Below, piece by piece: positions 60,434-64,000 of a stretch of 64,000 bases of DNA. The notes below the pieces were generated by a model. It worked only from the letters and a program-made list of their open reading frames with translations. It was not told where the DNA came from and did not search any database. Each line of letters starts with the position of its first letter. The first letter of the stretch is position 1. The translations under genes and the position numbers were made by a program. This DNA comes from Methanomassiliicoccales archaeon (GTDB lineage Archaea; Thermoplasmatota; Thermoplasmata; Methanomassiliicoccales; JAAEEP01), in the NCBI GenBank assembly GCA_013415695.1, contig JAAEEP010000011.1, forward strand, positions 53,188 through 117,187. The letters are read 5' to 3'.

Positions 60434-60780
60434 AGTAAGAAAAAGACGCAGGCATCATCTCATCAGTGCTAGTCATGGGATACAATAATCCATCTGATTG
60501 GAAAGAACCTCTATTGCCTGGGTCGTCAGAATCGCTGTTCAATTCGATATCCACCACATCAAGCGATAACCCTGGTCGCCAGCCTTACGGGCACCCTCTT
60601 TATCCTCATCCTGCATATATATCAGTTGCCTATGTGCCCCTCCAGAAGCACAATTGAACCTAATGATACAGAGTGATATGGTCAAAGATTTTATTGATTT
60701 TACCAATAATATCCACCAGGAAGGGTCAGTCAATCTACTAATATGTGGGAACCCTTCTCCGCATGACGGAGTGTGGAAGG
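60434..60780. other. divergent intergenic region
   Basis: About 310-345 bases between the PhoU-RCK gene start and the MgtE-type gene. It contains a Pro/Tyr-rich frame (60466-60657) with no ribosome binding site or recognisable motif, which I do not call. An AT-rich stretch at about 60684-60712 (ATTTTATTGATTTTACC, AATAATATCC) probably holds the transporter promoter. Confidence 0.4.
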
Positions 60781-62016
60781 ATGGCTGCCAGGAGGCGGGT
60801 TAGGGAGTTCGTCTCAAGGAACAAGAGCGTCTTCAGACTCGGCCTGGCAGCTCTCACCATATCCTCACTTGCCGATCTTCTAGCTGGTATCACGCTCGGA
60901 TACATGACCGGCACCCTAGAACTTCTACCGGGCCTGATCGTGCTCATCCCCGCGGCAATAGGAATGAGGGGGAACATCTTCGGTGCGGTGGGCAGCAGAC
61001 TGGGAACCGCGCTACATATCGGTACATTCGAGCTGTCGCTAAAGAAGGGTAGCGTGCTGAGGCAGAACCTTCAGAGCTCTCTGCTCTTGACTATGTTCAT
61101 GTCATTCATAATGGGTATCCTAGCCAAGCTTGTCTCAGACGCAGTGGGGGCGGATAGCGCAAGCCTAGCCTCATTTGTATTCATATCAGTCATCGGTGGA
61201 GTGTTGGCTGGACTGGTTCTGGTGTTCATAAATCTACTAGTGGCCTATGTCGGATACAAGCGGGAATGGGACATCGATAACATATCCGCCCCAATAATAA
61301 CAGCTGCGGGAGACATAGTAACCCTGCCAATGCTCTTCATCGCCGCCATCATTGTGCTCAATTTGGGGGATATCGGGCTTTCCACGATAGTGGATATGGC
61401 TGTATTGGCAATGCTGGCTATAACAGTGCTATTGGCGATCTATGCCCTAAGGTCAAGGGACCGGGAGGTAAGGACCGTGTTGAAGGAGAGTTCCCCTGTC
61501 CTGATTTTCTGCATCCTTCTGGATCTGGGTGCCGGTTTGGCCATAGACAATCAGCTGACGAGTCTAGTGGCGCTTCCTGCGTTGCTGGTGCTAGTCCCGC
61601 CATTCCTGGAGGAGGCAAACGCCCTTGGCGGTATACTCACCTCAAGGATGTCGTCCCTACTGCACATGGGTTTGATGGAGCCTAAGAAAGCTCCAAGCAA
61701 GATTGCCCTTGAGAACTTTGCCATACTATACATATTCTCTTTGTGGGTCTTCGTGATAGTTGGCGTGTTCACCCACATCGTGTCCCTTGCGGTGGGTTTC
61801 GCCTCACCCGGACTGGTTGAGATGGTATTGCTCTCCCTTACCGCCGGGATATGTACTGTCACGGTACTCAACATTCTCTCGTACTACGTTGCGGTTTCCA
61901 CATTCCGTTTCTCACTTAATCCAGATAATCTCAGCATCCCTCTAACCTCATCCACCATTGACCTAGTGGGCTCCATCTTCCTGATGGCTTTCCTAGTGGT
62001 CCTCGGTCTCAGCTAG
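60781..62016 (+). CDS. MgtE/SLC41-type magnesium transporter, two-module
   Basis: 411 residues from ATG 60781 (MAARRRVREFVSR, GGAG 8 bases upstream); ATG 60763 or GTG 60745 are alternatives. Two homologous membrane modules (about 20-200 and 215-411). Each has the SLC41 motif: ELLPGLIVLIPAAIGMRGNIFGAVGSRLG in the first and LVALPALLVLVPPFLEEANALGGILTSRM in the second, the latter with a diverged Asn/Asp. It lacks the cytoplasmic N and CBS domains of bacterial MgtE. Divergent PhoU-RCK pair may regulate it. Confidence 0.85.
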   Translation: MAARRRVREFVSRNKSVFRLGLAALTISSLADLLAGITLGYMTGTLELLPGLIVLIPAAIGMRGNIFGAVGSRLGTALHIGTFELSLKKGSVLRQNLQSSLLLTMFMSFIMGILAKLVSDAVGADSASLASFVFISVIGGVLAGLVLVFINLLVAYVGYKREWDIDNISAPIITAAGDIVTLPMLFIAAIIVLNLGDIGLSTIVDMAVLAMLAITVLLAIYALRSRDREVRTVLKESSPVLIFCILLDLGAGLAIDNQLTSLVALPALLVLVPPFLEEANALGGILTSRMSSLLHMGLMEPKKAPSKIALENFAILYIFSLWVFVIVGVFTHIVSLAVGFASPGLVEMVLLSLTAGICTVTVLNILSYYVAVSTFRFSLNPDNLSIPLTSSTIDLVGSIFLMAFLVVLGLS

Positions 62017-62073
62017 TGAGTTGCAATAGTCTTATATTCCCTAGCCCATTCTCCATTCGTCCGAGGGGAGGCC

Positions 62074-63231
62074 ATGATTTCCAGGGAGGCCGTGTTATCA
62101 AACTTGGAGCGGTACGACACCAGCAAGATTAAGATCGGGGTTGTCGGATCGCACTCAGCGCTTGATGTATGCGATGGTTCTATAGACGAGGGGTTCAGGA
62201 CCTTCGTGATATGTCAGAAAGGTCGAGAAAGGACGTACATTGACTACTTCAAAGCCCATAGGTCCCCAGATGGAAAGGTGACCAGGGGCCTTGTCGATGA
62301 GGGTGTTGTTCTCGGCAAGTTCAAGGAAATGCTCGAACCCTCGTTCATGGACTCCATGATGAAGGATAACATCCTGTTCGTTCCCAATCGTTCCTTCGTA
62401 TCGTACTGTGGCATCGATGCCGTGGAGAATGATTTCACAGTTCCCATGGTTGGTAGCAGGAATATGCTCAGAAGCGAGGAACGAGGAGATGACGAGGATT
62501 ACTACTGGATACTTGAGAAAGCTGGGCTTCCATACCCCAAGAAGGTGAATGCTCCCGAGGACATAGACACTTTGACCATCGTGAAGCTTCACCACAAGCA
62601 GAAGAAGTTGGAGAGAGGCTTCTTCACCGCCTCCACACTTGAGGAGTATGAGGTGAAATCCAAGGAGCTTCTCAGACAAGGTGTCATCGATGAAGAGAGC
62701 CTGAAAGAGGCGAGAATGGAGGAATATATAATCGGACCGGTTTTCAACCTCGATTTCTTCTATTCCCCCCTGGAAGAGAGGGGTGAGAGGGTCGAACTGC
62801 TCGGCATCGATTGGCGCTTCGAGTCCTCACTGGATGGATTCGTCAGACTTCCTGCAGAACAACAGCTTGACCTCAGCCCTGATCAGAGGATCCCCGAATA
62901 CACCGTTTGCGGACACAACTCGGCAACGCTGAGAGAATCTCTTCTGGAAAAGGCATTCGAGCTGGCGGAGAAATATGTGGCGACATCAAAGGAATACTAC
63001 GATCCAGGAATCATAGGTCCGTTTTGTTTGCAGACATGCGTGGACAAGGACCTCAAGTTCTACATATATGACGTCGCACCAAGAGTTGGGGGGGGCACCA
63101 ATGTGCACCTATCGGTGGGCCATCCATATGGCAACGCACTCTGGAGGCAGAACATGTCCACTGGGAGAAGACTCGCCTTAGAGATCAAGCGTGCCATCGA
63201 ACAAGAGAGACTTGGGGAAATTGTCACCTGA
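62074..63231 (+). CDS. purP: FAICAR synthetase (5-formaminoimidazole-4-carboxamide ribotide synthetase)
   Basis: 385 residues, ATP-grasp enzyme of the archaeal PurP family. N-terminal KIGVVGSHSALDVCDGSIDEGF (substrate domain), VPNRSFVSYCGID, GSRNMLRSEERG, then KVNAPEDIDTLTIVKLHHKQKKLERGFF (ATP binding), and the C-terminal IGPFCLQTCVD and DVAPRVGGGTNVH. It uses formate and ATP instead of formyl-folate in purine synthesis. GAGGGGAGGCC ribosome binding site. Confidence 0.96.
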   Translation: MISREAVLSNLERYDTSKIKIGVVGSHSALDVCDGSIDEGFRTFVICQKGRERTYIDYFKAHRSPDGKVTRGLVDEGVVLGKFKEMLEPSFMDSMMKDNILFVPNRSFVSYCGIDAVENDFTVPMVGSRNMLRSEERGDDEDYYWILEKAGLPYPKKVNAPEDIDTLTIVKLHHKQKKLERGFFTASTLEEYEVKSKELLRQGVIDEESLKEARMEEYIIGPVFNLDFFYSPLEERGERVELLGIDWRFESSLDGFVRLPAEQQLDLSPDQRIPEYTVCGHNSATLRESLLEKAFELAEKYVATSKEYYDPGIIGPFCLQTCVDKDLKFYIYDVAPRVGGGTNVHLSVGHPYGNALWRQNMSTGRRLALEIKRAIEQERLGEIVT

Positions 63232-63446
63232 TCATTGGGCATTATGGTCCATTTAAGGGCATATCCAGACGGCCAGTCGGTCAATCATTCCTTGATTCCA
63301 TTCAAGGGAAATCAGACATAACCTGATCTGTAATGGCCAGTGGGTAACTGAACACAACAATCTTTATCTATGACAAACCTATTCGGCACAATACCCGAGT
63401 CTCAGGGAGCACTTAGTGGTGCCTTTTACCATGAGGGAGGGAACAA

Positions 63447-64000
63447 ATGCGAAATATGAATGGGTGCAAATTGGCAACAGCCGTGTTAGTTTTCACCCTG
63501 CTGTTGTCCTGTTTCGTGATGATTCCAGGGACAACTGTCAAGGGTGCTAGCAGCACGTACTCGATATCTTTCAATGTTACAGACACGGATACAGATCCCA
63601 TTGTCAATGTCCAGACAGTGTTGCAAGAGGTGCATACGGGTTCAATCGATTACGAGTTCACTGATTCCAGCGGCTTGGCATCCTTTAACCCTGGACCGGG
63701 ATATTTCATGCTCAGCCTAGTCAAGAATGGCTACTTCTCAGTTGAATACCCGGACGTCATACGTTTCGACAATCTGTCCAATGTGAACCTGGGTATCATT
63801 GAGATGGAGAACATACCTGACAAGGTGTACACGCTTGGCTTGAAGGTATACGAGACAGGTACCACTGACTTTGTGGAAGGCCTGACAACGCAGCTCTACG
63901 ACTCGACCAGGGGAGATTTGATCTACTCTGATTTCGGGATAGGTAACCAGACGATCGATGTATACAGCGGGACTTTCAAGATCGTGCTCAGTGCTCCTGG
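63447..64000 (+). CDS. secreted protein, partial, with carboxypeptidase-regulatory-like repeats
   Basis: Starts at ATG 63447 with GGGAGGGAACAA upstream and runs off the window after 184 codons. Signal peptide: MRNMNGCKLATAVLVF, then hydrophobic LLLSCFVM and a small-residue cleavage region (TTVKGASS). The mature part shows repeated beta-sandwich units with the 'V..V....... G .... T.. G...F' pattern (ISFNVTDTDTDPIVNVQTVL, then LGLKVYETGTTDFVEG). This is the archaeal surface-protein style; function unknown. A TATA-like CTTTATCTA is at about 63361-63369, so the leader is long (about 55 bases). Confidence 0.85.
   Translation, partial: MRNMNGCKLATAVLVFTLLLSCFVMIPGTTVKGASSTYSISFNVTDTDTDPIVNVQTVLQEVHTGSIDYEFTDSSGLASFNPGPGYFMLSLVKNGYFSVEYPDVIRFDNLSNVNLGIIEMENIPDKVYTLGLKVYETGTTDFVEGLTTQLYDSTRGDLIYSDFGIGNQTIDVYSGTFKIVLSAP

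Noticed and set aside
60466..60657. 63-residue Pro/Tyr-rich frame in the intergenic region upstream of the MgtE-type gene
   Set aside because: No ribosome binding site, no TATA at the right distance, no recognisable motif, and the start lies in a divergent promoter region. It may be a truncated gene but cannot be supported.

Overview
This 64-kb window comes from an archaeal chromosome, most likely a euryarchaeon of the Thermoplasmatota (Methanomassiliicoccales-like) type. The archaeal assignment rests on eS1, eL37, eL41 and an LSm protein, tRNA introns with bulge-helix-bulge (BHB) splice motifs, PurP, pyruvoyl arginine decarboxylase, TATA boxes with short leaders, and GGAGGTG-type ribosome binding sites. 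The Thermoplasmatota assignment is inference from V4R-DUF835, DUF1638, HdrBC and the type of the integrase remnant. There is no rRNA and no CRISPR array. Gene density is high and both strands are used.

Layout. 0-3.4 kb: a metal-uptake operon (substrate-binding protein, ATPase, permease) followed by a NikR regulator, with an inverted repeat around the operon's TATA box. 3.5-8.6 kb: tRNA-Glu, a PH-domain membrane protein, NAD synthetase head-to-head with a nitrilase-family amidase, a cation/proton antiporter fused operonically to an RCK-USP regulator, and tRNA-Ser. 8.6-13.3 kb: an RNase J-like nuclease and a small amino-acid operon (ACT protein, homoserine dehydrogenase, citramalate synthase). 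13.3-16.7 kb: an HPr-kinase-like P-loop protein, a mini sulfite reductase, and a CARF-like sensor overlapping a PIN-domain nuclease. 16.7-18 kb: an AT-rich gap with a structured inverted repeat, then tRNA-Trp (its intron is a C/D guide RNA), the 35-residue ribosomal protein eL41, and tRNA-Arg with two introns.

18-30 kb: membrane protein, nitroreductase, amidohydrolase, Rieske protein, P-type ATPase, CBS protein, a decayed integrase at tRNA-Ala, the LSm-eL37-purF operon, and the AMMECR1-pyrC-YkgJ operon. 30-41 kb: CBS-zinc ribbon protein, aldehyde ferredoxin oxidoreductase with its polyferredoxin, ArsA/Get3-like ATPase, tRNA-Met and eS1, HdrCB, a LysR-like regulator, hydrogenase protease, M16 peptidase and PAC2 protein. 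41-50 kb: Ras-like GTPase with V4R-DUF835 partner, arginine decarboxylase, transglutaminase, PrsW-like protease, PAPS-reductase-family protein, and a winged-helix/membrane protein pair.

50-64 kb: CoA-transferase, aldo/keto reductase, DUF1638, M50 protease, FAD-linked oxidase, two GNATs, a broken alpha/beta hydrolase, flavin reductase, adenylate kinase, tRNA-Gln, two PhoU-RCK proteins divergent from an MgtE-type Mg2+ transporter, PurP, and the start of a secreted protein cut by the window edge.

The metabolism suggested is anaerobic and ferredoxin/Fe-S based (AOR, Hdr, Fe-S PurF, sulfite-reductase-like protein), with purine, pyrimidine, isoleucine/threonine, NAD and polyamine biosynthesis. The most interesting parts are the CARF-PIN pair and the unusually intron-rich tRNA set: four of seven tRNAs carry introns, and one of these has two. 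Several genes are short enough to be missed by length-filtered gene calling (a 47-residue Lys/Gly protein, eL41, eL37, a 54-residue membrane protein).
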